DNA of 64,000 nt, taken from the NCBI GenBank assembly GCA_030144725.1, contig JASKMD010000026.1:3861277-3925276 (forward strand), written 5' to 3'. Of the stretch, positions 10,654 to 22,122 are shown in pieces (position 1 is the first letter of the stretch; each line of letters opens with the position of its first letter). The stretch comes from Haematococcus lacustris (taxonomy: Eukaryota; Chlorophyta; Chlorophyceae; Chlamydomonadales; Haematococcaceae). Position numbers and translations under genes: made by a program. Below the pieces are notes generated by a model. It searched no databases, was not told where the DNA came from, and saw nothing but the letters and a program-made list of their open reading frames with translations.

Positions 10654-12911
10654 TTAGTAATTTGAATTTGAGCTGGTTCGGGGCATGCAGTCATCGGTGA
10701 AGATGGTGGTGAGGCGTGGGGCAGCAGTTGAGCATGACTGCCCCGCATGCTCCACCTGCCCCTCGTGACCCGGTTGCCCCTGACCCACCGGCTCTTTCCC
10801 AGACACCGGTTCCTGCTGAGCTTGCCCTCCCCCTTGCTCTGCTGCTTGCCCAGGCTGCTCATCCTGCCCCTGCGGCTTAGGGACTGCTGCTGTGACCCTG
10901 ATGACGAGCACCTTCCCATGGCGCTTGGTTGTGCATCCGTCAAACGCCAAGTGTATCGCCTTGGCTTGCTTCAGCATCTCTGCATGCAAAGTAGCATCCC
11001 TCATGCAAGCATGCAAAGTAGCATCCCTCATCGTCATCCTCACTCAAACCTTATTCATCCACCACCTCCCAGCCCCCCTCACCCCCCAGCACCCCAGCAC
11101 CCACCTCCCAGCCCAGCCCAGCCCAGCCCAGCCCAGCCCAGCCCAGCCCAGCCCAGCCCAGCCCAGCCCAGCCCAGCCCAGCCCAGCCCAGCCCAGCCCA
11201 GCCCAGCCCAGCCCAGCCCAGCCCAGCCCAGCCCAGCCCAGCCCAGCCCAGCCCAGCCCAGCCCAGCCCAGCCCAGCCCAGCCCAGCCCAGCCCAGCCCA
11301 GCCCAGCCCAGCCCAGCCCAGCCCAGCCCAGCCCAGCCCAGCCCAGCCCAGCCCAGCCCAGCCCAGCCCAGCCCAGCCCAGCCCAGCCCAGCCCAGCCCA
11401 GCCCAGCCCAGCCCAGCCCAGCCCAGCCCAGCCCAGCCCAGCCCAGCCCAGCCCAGCCCAGCCCAGCCCAGCCCAGCCCAGCCCAGCCCAGCCCAGCCCA
11501 GCCCAGCCCAGCCCAGCCCAGCCCAGCCCAGCCCAGCCCAGCCCAGCCCAGCCCAGCCCAGCCCAGCCCAGCCCAGCCCAGCCCAGCCCAGCCCAGCCCA
11601 GCCCAGCCCAGCCCAGCCCAGCCCAGCCCAGCCCAGCCCAGCCCAGCCCAGCCCAGCCCAGCCCAGCCCAGCCCAGCCCAGCCCAGCCCAGCCCAGCCCA
11701 GCCCAGCCCAGCCCAGCCCAGCCCAGCCCAGCCCAGCCCAGCCCAGCCCAGCCCAGCCCAGCCCAGCCCAGCCCAGCCCAGCCCAGCCCAGCCCAGCCCA
11801 GCCCAGCCCAGCCCAGCCCAGCCCAGCCCAGCCCAGCCCAGCCCAGCCCAGCCCAGCCCAGCCCAGCCCAGCCCAGCCCAGCCCAGCCCAGCCCAGCCCA
11901 GCCCAGCCCAGCCCAGCCCAGCCCAGCCCAGCCCAGCCCAGCCCAGCCCAGCCCAGCCCAGCCCAGCCCAGCCCAGCCCAGCCCAGCCCAGCCCAGCCCA
12001 GCCCAGCCCAGCCCAGCCCAGCCCAGCCCAGCCCAGCCCAGCCCAGCCCAGCCCAGCCCAGCCCAGCCCAGCCCAGCCCAGCCCAGCCCAGCCCAGCCCA
12101 GCCCAGCCCAGCCCAGCTCAGCCTCACCAAGGGTTTTGCTCTTCAGGTACTTGGCTACTACGCCCAACTGCCGCCTCACAGTGGTGCTCTGCCCAGGTCG
12201 GTGTGGGTTAGGCACCAGGCACTGCTCATTGACGAACAGCTCTCTGCACATGGCTAGCTTGCGGCGGCTGACCTGTGTCTGCAGCACCAGCCTGGCTGTG
12301 CTGAGGTAGTGTTGTGCAAGGTATGCAGCTGTCCTGGCCGCAGGCTTCCCACGGCGCCCCACTTGCGTGGGTATGAAGTGGGCTGTCAACGCGGGTGGGT
12401 CAGGAGCCGGGCAGGGCTGCTGGGCTGCAGTGCCTGACGGGATGCCATAGCCACCCTCAGCACACCGCTGCAGCACCTCTGGTGACACCCGGTGCCGCAT
12501 CAGGATGTTCATTAGCTGCCGCTGATGCCGGGTGAGCCGGGGGCCGCTCACACGGCAGCGGCGGACGTTGCGTAGCGCAAGGGACAGCTGGCGCTTGTCT
12601 TGCTGCAGCAGCTGGATTGCATGTGTGCGCTCTTCAGCCAGCTGCTCCAAGGACTCATTCTCACCCTGCAGCTCCTGTTTTTCAGCCTGCAGCTGCTCCA
12701 TGTCTGCCTGCACTTGCTGCAAAGTTGCCCCTGCATCACTAAGCTGCTGGTGGAGCCGCGCAATCTCTGCTCGCAACCCCACAGCCTCATTATGTGCCTT
12801 GTTCCTTTGAGCTTTCAAGCCATTGGGGCTGCATAAAAACCCTGCCTTGGGTGAGGTATTCAACTCTTGCAAGTGTCGGCGCAGCTTCTTGCTGGGCCTT
12901 TTACCCCCCAT
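10654..12911 (-). CDS. E2-encoded coiled-coil protein of unknown function, 369 aa
   Basis: Two exons, 12911-12128 and 10979-10654, join in phase 1; the intron between them contains the CAGCC array. The start [14 protein letters not shown] is followed by a coiled coil (roughly residues 40-110), then a block with [16 protein letters not shown]. After the intron comes [19 protein letters not shown], then a Gln/Gly-rich tail. A protein at 25.0-26.7 kb shares the coiled coil and the CAEAGY block, and E3 retains the DGCT...HGKVLVIRV block. The latter could be the first strands of an RNase-H-like fold with its Asp, but this is inference. More exons may lie upstream (to 16.6 kb). Confidence 0.55.
11107..12117 (+). 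repeat. (CAGCC)n pentanucleotide array, about 200 units
   Basis: Essentially perfect head-to-tail CAGCC over about 1.0 kb. It lies in an intron of the minus-strand E2 gene, between a GTGAGG donor at 12127 and an acceptor at 10980. The long ORFs through it in all frames are by-products of a stop-free repeat. Confidence 0.97.
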
Positions 12912-12961
12912 TGTGGTGGCTAGGGCTGGGAGGGGGCGGGGGGGGAAGGGGAGCAGCAGGG

Positions 12962-13306
12962 CTTGGTAGATGTGGACTGGGAGGGGGTGGACTGGGAGGG
13001 GCTAGGCTGGGAGGGGCTAGGCTGGGAGGGGTGGGCTGGGAGGGGTGGGCTGGGAGGGGTGGGCTGGGAGGGGTGGGCTGGGAGGGGTGGGCTGGGAGGG
13101 GTGGGCTGGGAGGGGTGGGCTGGGAGGGGGTGGCTGGGAGGGGGTGGGTTGGGAAGGGGTGGGCTGGGAGGGGTGGGCTGGGAGGGGTGGGCTGGGAGGG
13201 GTGGGCTGGGAGGGGTGGGCTGGGAGGGGTGGGCTGGGAGGGGTGGGCTGGGAGAGGTGGGCTGGGGAGGTGGGCTGGGAGGGGTGGGCTGGGAGGGGAT
13301 GGGTCA
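12962..13306 (+). repeat. GGGCTGGGAGGGGT minisatellite
   Basis: A 14-15-bp G-rich unit repeats about 23 times with single-base variants. The same unit appears as a shorter block at 18411-18512 in the same element. Confidence 0.9.
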
Positions 13307-13482
13307 CTCGCGCCGATTAAGGCCGGAAGTCGCCTACGTCATTTCTTCCCGGGAGGCATACTGCAGATAGCCCCAGGAAAGGCCGACTCATCGCCGTTGT
13401 AATCATCGAAAAACTCAAAGTTGCTGCGATGTTATAACTATTTGAAAAGTTACCTAACCCTGTACCGGATCCTACCGACCCT

Positions 13483-13822
13483 GTACAGGGTCCTGGGCCA
13501 CAGGGGTTCTGCCGCACGGCTACAGGGTCCTACGACATTTATTTACAGGGTCCTGCCGCACGGCTACAGGGTCCTACGACATTTATTTACAGGGTCCTGC
13601 CGCACGGCTACAGGGTCCTACGACATTTGTTTACAGGGTCCTGCCGCACGGCTACAGGGTCCTACGACATTTATTTACAGGGTCCTGCCGCACGGCTACA
13701 GGGTCCTACGACATTTATTTACAGGGTCCTGCCGCACGGCTACAGGGTCCTACGACATTTATTTACAGGGTCCTGCCGCACGGCTACAGGGTCCTACGAC
13801 ATTTATTTACAGGGTCCTGCCA
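13483..13822 (+). repeat. 44-bp minisatellite built on the ACAGGGTCCT decamer
   Basis: About seven near-identical 44-bp units, each with two ACAGGGTCCT/ACAGGGTCCT-like decamers separated by CGCACGGCT- and ACGACATTTATTT-type spacers. The decamer is the reverse complement of the core of the array at 17.1-17.9 kb. Confidence 0.92.
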
Positions 13823-14142
13823 CAACGTATGCAACGACGCCCGAACACCTCGCAACACTACAACAAACGGCATGTATTGCTGGTGCTAAGCACATGCATT
13901 GATGCAAGGTGACAACACCACACAACACCACCACACAACATCACTAGAACAACAACACTACGACTCATGCCTTGCTCACCACCTATGCCATGTGCACAAC
14001 CACAAGGACTGGCTGCACCTCATTGCTATGGGCTAACACCTCATCACGGGACTGCTAAGCACTTTGCCTGCTGCCTATGCCCCATGGCACCAAATCAGGC
14101 TGGGGTAGGCTAGGCTAGGCTGGGCTAGGCTGGGAGGCTAGG

Positions 14143-16611
14143 CTAGGCTGGGCTAGGTGGCTCAGGCTGCCGCTCCAGGCTGCCCGCTCCAGGCTGCCCG
14201 CTCCAAGCTGGTACGCCAAGGGCTGCTGTGTGGGGTAGGTGCCTTGCTGCCTGGCTACTGGGTAGGGTTAGACCATCAGACCTGCGGCAGCAAGAGGCAT
14301 CCTTGCAATTAGGCTTGGCATTGGGTACCACTCATGTGTAGGGACTGGCCACTTACAGTTATGCTCCGTGTCACGCCGCCGGGGGAGGGTACGGGGTACG
14401 GGGAGGGTACGGTCCTTGCTGGCTACTCAATGGTTGCTGCTCTACCGCCTTGCTTGCAATCAACCAGGACATGCTACACAGGCCATGCTCCAGCTTGACA
14501 ACTGCAAGCAAACATCAGCCAGCAAGCAGATGAATTAGGACATGCATGACCAGAACTGGGCAGGCTAGGCTGACACCTCCCAAGCATGTGCACTCACCAG
14601 AAGTCCTGGCTACCGCTCTAAGCGCCTCCTACCTGCTGCTCTTGGCAGCTGCTCTTGCTTACTGCTCATGGCTGCAGGGGAGGGGAGGGGAGGGGAGGGG
14701 AGGGGAGGGGAGGGGAGGGGAGGGGAGGGGAGGGGAGGGGAGGGGAGGGGAGGGGAGGGGAGGGGAGGGGAGGGGAGGGGAGGGGAGGGGAGGGGAGGGG
14801 AGGGGAGGGGAGGGGAGGGGAGGGGAGGGGAGGGGAGGGGAGGGGAGGGGAGGGGAGGGGAGGGGAGGGGAGGGGAGGGGAGGGGAGGGGAGGGGAGGGG
14901 AGGGGAGGGGAGGGGAGGGGAGGGGAGGGGAGGGGAGGGGAGGGGAGGGGAGGGGAGGGGAGGGGAGGGGAGGGGAGGGGAGGGGAGGGGAGGGGAGGGG
15001 AGGGGAGGGGAGGGGAGGGGAGGGGAGGGGAGGGGAGGGGAGGGGAGGGGAGGGGAGGGGAGGGGAGGGGAGGGAGGGGAGGGGAGGGGAGGGGAGGGGA
15101 GGGGAGGGGAGGGGAGGGGAGGGGAGGGGAGGAGCAGCCGCAGCAGGGGGGCAGCAGCAGCGGCAGCAAGGGGACAGCAGTAGCAGGGGGGCAGCAGCAG
15201 CAGGAGCAGCGACAGCAGCAGATATAGTAGGGGCACTGTAGCACCTACCTACCTTCTGGCGGCTTGCTGACTGCTGTTGGGAAGGGGGTGGGAGTGGAGG
15301 AGTGAAGGCGGGGAGGCGGGGTAGATGTGGAAAGCGGGAGGCGGGAGGCAGGGAGGCGGGAGGCGGGGAGGCAGGGAGGCGGGAGGGGGGGAGGTGGGGC
15401 GGGGGTAGGTTGGGGGCATGGGTTGGGTTGGGTGGGGGCCTGGGTTGGGGGCATGGGCCTGGGTGGGGGCGGGGGAGTGAGCGGGGGCAGGGGGGGATGA
15501 ATAGGGAGGGGTTGGTTGTGTAGGGAAAGTGGAGGGGAGGTGCCCATCAGACCTGCAACCAAGGGGCGTGCACGTGCGGTAGGGTGACCAGGCTGGGCAC
15601 TGTGTTAGCTACACCGTGGCCTTACCATATCACCAGGCACCATCTGCGCCAGTGGGGTGGGATTGCGATGAGGAGTATAAGGTGTAGGGAAGGGAAGGTG
15701 GGGTGAGGTGGGGGCTTGGGAGTATGGGAGGCTTGGGAGTATGGGAGTATGGGAGTATGGGAGTATGGGAGGGGAGAGGGAGAGAGAGGGGGAAGGGAGG
15801 TGGTGGTGGTGGTGGTATTGGTAGTGGAAAAGGGGGATGGGTGTGACCAGAAGAACCTGCAGTTACCAAGGGCATGCTAGCAGTCAGACTGGGTACATGG
15901 AGCCACACATTTGCAACAGCAAGCCACTCACCATTTGTAGAGTGGAGTGTGTGATGGGGGGAAATGGGAGGGTGCTGCTCATGATCGCCGCTCATTATGT
16001 TTGTGAGGGGGGCTAGAGCATACTAAGCTCGGTCTCACCTGAGTGGTTCCTCGCGGCGTTGGGCAAGAGATAGGGGTGGCAGCGGTGAACGTACCATTGT
16101 TGATGGGGGAGTGGGAGTGGGAGTGGGAGTGAGAGAGGGCGGGAGAGGGGGAGGTGGAGGGGGTGGTTCCAGACGGCAAGGTGGTGGTGGTGGTGGTGGC
16201 ACAGGGTAGGCAAGGGCAGGAGTGTAGGCATCAGACCTGCAGCAAGCAAGGGACGTGCTTACGTTGAGGCTGGCATAACATCGTGGCAAGCTGGTAGTCA
16301 TGTGTTGCATGACGAAGGCACTCACTTGGCATAGCAGTAGGGTCTTCATTGTCATGGTAATGGTGAGGGTGAGGAAGCACTAAGTACACCTCTTAGCTGT
16401 TCCTTTTTGTTTTTATCTTGAGTTCTTGGCACTCACCTGCAAGCAACCCGAGCCACATGAGAATGTCGATGATCTTCGCTATGACCTTTCCCTCACGTCG
16501 CACATTTCCCTGGCGATCACGCCATTTCTTGGCCCTTTCGCTCAACCTGGGCGCATGGCTGGCTGGCTCGGCTACGATATGCCCGTTTCTCCTGGCTGTT
16601 CCTGGCTGCAA
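14143..16611 (-). CDS. Putative proline-rich minus-strand exons of transposon E2
   Basis: Several minus-strand segments follow TGCAG acceptors and open with a GTCTGATG-type start: around 14143-14286 ([15 protein letters not shown]), 15245-15553, 15630-15855 and 16035-16231 ([19 protein letters not shown]). Each except the first becomes a long Pro/Ser/Thr-rich stretch. An upstream segment, 16611-16440, reads [19 protein letters not shown] and [18 protein letters not shown] before a GTGAGT donor. The repeated exon starts suggest exon duplication. I do not recognise a domain, and the joins are uncertain. Confidence 0.3.
14664..15132 (+). repeat. (GGGGA)n pentanucleotide array
   Basis: About 460 bp of near-perfect GGGGA with one 4-bp unit near 15073. 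Strand-asymmetric G-rich sequence; it is followed by a GCAGCAGC-rich stretch to 15220. Confidence 0.97.
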
Positions 16612-17087
16612 CCTCTAATCCTTCTCCGCTCCTGGCTGTTGATGGCTGCGTTGTGTCCGCCTGTGTTGTTGTCCGCTACCTTTTGTGGCTAAACGCGATG
16701 GCTAGTGGCTAGTGGGTGGCGATGGCTAGTGGCTAGTGTTCGTGGCTAGCGCATCATGCACATCACATCAGCGCACCTGGTGGTGAGAGATGCTGCTGGC
16801 TCGTAGCTACCCTTTTGGCGACGATGTCCTGTCCTGGGCTGCTTCTGGCCGCCCCTGGCTGCTAACGCCGGCTTGGCGGGACAGTCTGCATTCCTGCGTG
16901 ATTCCTTTGCTTCCTTCGCACTTCCTTTGCGTGAACTTGATGCAAGCCTCCATGCAGCCGGATTATTTTGTTACCTTATACCCATACCGGGCATACCGTG
17001 TTACAGTTTTGGTTGCAGTTGTAGCACGCATAATTGAATGAAGCAATAACACTAATGATGACTTCAATATATGTGGAGGGTCAGTGA

Positions 17088-17845
17088 AGCAGGACCCTGT
17101 GGTGAGGTGCCAGGACCCTTGTGGGCCAGGACCCTGTGGTGAGGTGCCAGGACCCTGTGGTGAGGTGCCAGGACCCTGTGGTGAGGTGCCAGGACCCTGT
17201 GGTGAGGTGCCAGGACCCTGTGGTGAGGTGCCAGGACCCTGTGGTGCCAGGACCCTGTGGTGAGGTGCCAGGACCCTGTGGTGAGGTGCCAGGACCCTGT
17301 GGTGAGGTGCCAGGACCCTGTGGGTGTCTGGACCCTGTGGTGAGGTGCCAGGACCCTGTGGTGAGGTGCCAGGACCCTGTGGGCCAGGACCCTGTGGTGA
17401 GGTGCCAGGACCCTGTGGGCCAGGACCCTGTGGTGAGGTGCCAGGACCCTGTGGTGAGGTGCCAGGACCCTGTGGTGCCAGGACCCTGTGGTGAGGTGCC
17501 AGGACCCTGTGGTGAGGTGCCAGGACCCTGTGGTGAGGTGCCAGGACCCTGTGGTGTCTGGACCCTGTGGTGAGGTGCCAGGACCCTGTGGGCCAGGACC
17601 CTGTGGTGAGGTTCCAGGACCCTGTGGTGCCAGGACCCTGTGGTGAGGTGCCAGGACCCTGTGGGCCAGGACCCTGTGGTGAGGTGCCAGGACCCTGTGG
17701 TGAGGTGCCAGGACCCTGTAGGCCAAGACCTTGAGGTGTGGTGCCAGGACCCTGTGGTGTGGTGCCAGGACCCTGTGGGCCAGAACCCTGTGGTGTGGTG
17801 CCAGGACCCTGTGAGGCAGAACCCTGTGGTGTGGTACCAGGACCC
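17088..17845 (+). repeat. 21-bp minisatellite built on the AGGACCCTGT decamer
   Basis: Units of the form CCAGGACCCTGTGGTGAGGTG repeat over about 760 bp with shorter variants (GGGCC or GGTGT spacers). Decamers continue singly and as inverted pairs (AGGACCCTGTACAGGGTCCT) to about 18100. Confidence 0.95.
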
Positions 17846-19528
17846 TGTGTAGAAAGACACTCATCGTAGGACCCTGTACAGGGTCCAGGCACACATGGTC
17901 AAAAGCACCCAAACGGGGTCAACAGGACCAACAACAAGCTATGTAGTAATCCTAACAGGGTTCTATCACATAAGGATGCAAGGAATGATTAAAATATCTA
18001 CACTCATCAGGTACACAGGACCCTGTACAGGGTCGGCAGGACCCTGTACAGGGTCCTACGACCATGATGACGCTAGGACCCTGTACAGGGTCCTAGGACA
18101 CGGGCCATAGCTCATCACTGGCTGGGACTTTTTGCATGCCACCTACTAGGTTGGGCAGCTGTAACCACCCTTTACAACCTCTCATACTCACATTTCATGA
18201 AAAGTCACTTTGGTCACACGGTGCCAACTCCCTTAGCCAAAATCAGGGTCACAGCCCCACACCTGGCCCAGCAACTCGACACCGAGTGAGAATTACACTT
18301 TGGCCCAACAGAGTCTTGTCATCCTCTAGGTCACAGCAACCCACATACCAAGTTTCAGACCTCAACTCTCAAGTTTTACAAGCCAGCCAGGCCTTAATTT
18401 GCACGAGTGGTTGGGAGGGGGTGGGTTGGGAAGGGGTGGGCTGGGAGGGGATGGGCTGGGAGGGGTGGGCTGGGAGGGGTTGGGCTGGGAGGGATTGGGT
18501 TGGGAGGGGTGGGCTCCTGCGATGAGGTGGGCTCCTGCAATGATGGGTGGAGGGGGGGCGGGCATGGTGGGTCGTTGCATGCCGTGGCCTTGAACCTGCC
18601 TAGTGAACATGATGTAACTTTGAAGTTGTCAAACTGATAGAGGCCTGGGCTGTTTGTTGTGCGGTTTGTTGCAATAGATGCGCCAATGAGTAGAGAACAA
18701 ACAAAGTGTGTGGCTTTTCCTGTGGGTGCAGCGGGTGCAACACAGTGGAGGACACAGTGGAGGAGGGGGGGTGTAACCCGGGTGATACCTTAGTGAGCGC
18801 CGACCCAAATGATGTATTCGGCGAGGAGCGAACACAGTTTTATGTTTCAATCACCCCGTCTAGGTGCCCTGCACGCCCGGCAGGTATCGCGTTGGGTGTT
18901 GGCCGGACATTCCATTTGTGCACAACCAGCACACTACGCTAGATAGATGGGGTCACAAGGATGTGGCGCACCGTGCCAAGGAGACCCGTCTCGCCGATGT
19001 GATTTGTTCGCGGGCACATGTGGCAGTACGCGAGCAAAGACTCCAATGGCTAGCGCTGATGGTCTGATTACGCGGGCTAAATCGCGGCTGCCAATGTGAT
19101 AAACGCTATCGAAAACAGTGCAGTATTAAGAGAGTACTTGCATGAAGATTACCAACCCCATGTTGGGGGCGCCTGAGGTATGGGCAGGAGGTGGGCTCAG
19201 TGCCACATTCCCGCAACCGCTCTCCGATCCGACTGCTGCTGTCGACGCGCATGCTCGCGTAGAGCAGCCTAAGCGACGCGGGCGGTCGTAGCGATGACTG
19301 CATGCTCCGCAACGGCTCAAATTTGAATCACCAACTTTGATGCTTTGCTGTGCACGACCTACTGAGTGTAAAACTATTCTGAATGGGTGAAAGGTAGCTG
19401 GCCGGGTTGGCTACATTGTGAATCATCTAGCATAACATTTGGCGCAGTGAGTGCAGAGTTACAGCCGTCCGACTGCCAAGGGTCAGTTTCCTGACATTTT
19501 CTGTTAGTTGGGGACACCTGACTTAGCA

Positions 19529-21479
19529 CCTTTTCAGAGCGCTGTAATTGTGCGTTGTTTCAGCGGCCGCTGATATGCGGCGAATCAGAGGTGCTTCATA
19601 GCAGTCAATTCAGTACTGATTAAGCACTAATTCACGAGGCTCTGAATGAGGGGCATTTTAGAGGTCCATCAGGGCTGATTCAGAGCCAAACCAGAGCAGT
19701 TTAAGAGGCTTACAGGGCAACATTCGAAGCCTGTGAGTTAGAGCCCAATGTGTTGTGAATCAGAGGCTAGTTAGGGCTAGAACATCGATATTGCGCGTAA
19801 GGGAGTTCCGGGCCGCGAACTTCCTCCATGTATCGTTCAAATGTGATGCCAAAAGAATGGCACTATGACATTTGCGGCGGGCGAACATCATCGTTGTGCG
19901 ACCCTGCACATCTCTGTTCTTTTGTACCATACTTTTGGTAGCATCAGCATTCGGCAGTTTAATTGCCTGGCCGCAGTCGGCAGTTTTACTGCCTGGCCGC
20001 AGTTTCTGCCTGGCCTGCATGGCCATCTCCCATCCCCACTGCCTCGCTGGTATCGACGAGCACCCTAGCGATGGCGACAGCGTGCCAGAACTGGGCGCGG
20101 GGATACAGGGCCGGGACTGTGGATGTAGATGTTGACATGTGGACCCGCTTGAAGTCGCGTCGCATATCCTTCGCGCAGGTCAGGAGTCACTGACAAGCAG
20201 CCCTTTATCCGCAGTGGCAGCCATAGGCGCGGCCGGAGTGGCTGTGGATAGATGTTGACATGTGGACCCGCCTGAGGTCGCGCCGCACTTCCTTCGCGCA
20301 GGTCAGGAGTCACTGACAAGCGGTCCTTCAGCCACATCAATGGCAATTGGAGCAGTGGCAGCCGTAGCGTGCAAGTGACCACAGGCGTAGCCAGAGCAGT
20401 AGCCGTGACCGCAGGCGCAGCCGCAGCAATGACCACAGCAGGAGGCAGCAACGCGGCCCCGAATTCTTCTCAGCCACGTCGAAACCCATTACCGTGGTGA
20501 ATGTTAGTGTTGAGGCATGTGCTGTGTCTGTGTTGATTTGACATGTTTGCATCATTGCAGGCTGCCATGAAGGAGTTCTGTTGCCATTGTCAAGTGTGCA
20601 TGCTTCAAGGTGGGCTCCTGGAGGAGGGTGGGATGAGCAGGGAGAGCATTAGATGGCAGGAGTTGACAGGCAGGTAGACAGATAGGCAGGTGGGTATATG
20701 GGGAAGTGGGTTACCTTCAGTCCAAGCAACGCTCTAGCATATACCATGCTCTTGCTGTCCCTTGCCTCGGTGTTGAGCACTTCAGGTATGTACAACAACA
20801 CCTTTCCCCTCCCCACATCAGCAGCCATGAGCATCTGCCATGAGCATCTGCCAAGAGAGGGGACGCAGCCAAGCGGTGCAGGCATAGGCCAGCAGCAGTA
20901 GTGGGGCAAGAGGACGCAAGCAGAGTGCGCATGCAGAGTGCACATGCTGCTGGGGAGCAGCCCAGCCTGCCCTATTGTGGTTATGCATGTGCTTGTTCAT
21001 CTGCCTGCAGAGCCTTAGCTTGCTGATGCTTGCTTGCAGATGGAGACAGCTGGAACATGACAGGTGTAGCATGGCTTGGTGATTGCAAGCAAGGCGGCAG
21101 GGGAGTAGAGCAGCTGCCAACAAGGAGCCAGCAGAGAGCCATTATATTGTAGTGTCTTTGCGAGGTGTTGCGAACAAACGTCGAAGTGACTTGTGCAAGT
21201 AACCTGTAACCAGTAACAACATTCCACAGATTCACAGCTGGGTCACCTCTAATTTGCCACTGAGTCACAGCTAAATCGCCACAGATTAAGAGCCCTATGA
21301 ATCAGCTGTGAATTCCCACAGATACATAGCTATATAGGCTCGACTTTGGCAATGAATTAGACCCCTCTAAACTACCTATGAATTCATTCCTTCATCCTCA
21401 TTCCTTTTGCTCGCATATCAGAGGTACCCCGAACCTATCAGTCACTGCCCAGTAAGAGGCTCTGATAAGTCGCGTTTTA
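19529..21479. other. No gene recognised; imperfect direct repeat at 20120-20330
   Basis: About 2 kb between E1 and the Fanzor fragment. A segment of roughly 85 bp (GATGTTGACATGTGGACCCG ... GGAGTCACTGACAAGC) occurs twice, near 20127 and 20249. Other ORFs are short and lack coding character. Confidence 0.4.
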
Positions 21480-21705
21480 GGGAAACTTTCCGACGCACAG
21501 CAGGTGGTGGACTTCTTTGGCGTAGCTGGCATTGGCATAGGGGAGGCTGGGTGCTGACGCGGTGCTGCAAGGTCAGGTGTCCCCAACTAACAGAAAACCT
21601 ACCCCTGGTAATCAAAACGACGCCGCTTCCCAGCCACGTGGTCTCTAATTATGCTACGCACATCCCCGGATAGATCACTCTGCCAGCTACGGGGTGATGC
21701 GTGTG

Positions 21706-22040
21706 TCATTGCTCATGCGGGCCTCGCCGCGATCGACCGCCGCGACCGACGTGGCCCAGTAGCCCCTGCAAACAGTTAGGGGCAGTCGCCGCAGTAAAAA
21801 CGATCCACATGGCATGCCAAACCGATGTAACAGCGCCACTCCCCACACGCACGGGAACATACAAGCTTGAGCAATACTTCACCCCTGCTGGTCCTGCAGC
21901 TGTATACGTCACTGTTCCTGTTGCTACAGTAGTTGCTGGCCCTGCAGCAGCATCTTCAGGCATACCAGCTGTCACTCTGATGACGAGCACCTTGCCATGC
22001 TTCTTGTATGTGCAGCCATGCTTCTGTATGTGCAGCCATC
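21706..22040 (-). pseudogene. Remnant of the E2-type gene in E3
   Basis: The minus strand reads [20 protein letters not shown] and then an Ala/Gly/Thr-rich tail, matching [18 protein letters not shown] of the E2 protein after its repeat-bearing intron. The putative Asp is His here. The 5' coiled-coil exon is not found in E3, so only the 3' exon survives. Confidence 0.5.
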
Positions 22041-22122
22041 ATATGGCCATGCCCACCCCTGCCGTGCACCATGTGCCTACCACCACCACCTCTCAACCTC
22101 ATAACTCCTCCCAGCCCCACCG

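Larger units (their letters stand above)
10467..19176 (+). mobile_element. DNA transposon E2, 8.7 kb, 7-bp TSD GGTATGG, nested in E1
   Basis: Ends are TCAGGCGCTCCCAAC on the left and the complement of TCAGGCGCCCCCAAC on the right; GGTATGG flanks both sides (10460-10466 and 19177-19183). The first ~270 bp match the left part of E4, and the last ~630 bp match its right part. The interior has a minus-strand coiled-coil gene, proline-rich minus-strand exons and five large tandem arrays. It is the largest family member here and the best candidate to carry family-specific genes, though no catalytic domain could be named with confidence. Confidence 0.92.
9425..19521 (-). mobile_element. DNA transposon E1, 7-bp TSD CTTAGCA, split by E2
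   Basis: The left plus-strand end is TCAGGTGTTCCCAAC; the right end is the complement of TCAGGTGTCCCCAACTAACAG. Flanks carry CTTAGCA at 9418-9424 and 19522-19528. With nested E2 (10467-19176) and one TSD copy removed, about 1.4 kb remains, matching E4 end to end in reverse orientation. No complete ORF is recognised in its own sequence. Confidence 0.9.

Noticed and set aside
11107..12117. Very long ORFs reading AGLGW or PAQPS through CAGCC arrays
   Set aside because: A pentanucleotide without stops keeps every frame open; the array is flanked by valid splice sites and lies in an intron.
13483..13822. CRISPR-like regular array
   Set aside because: The 44-bp units are near-identical along their whole length with no variable spacers, and the genome is eukaryotic.
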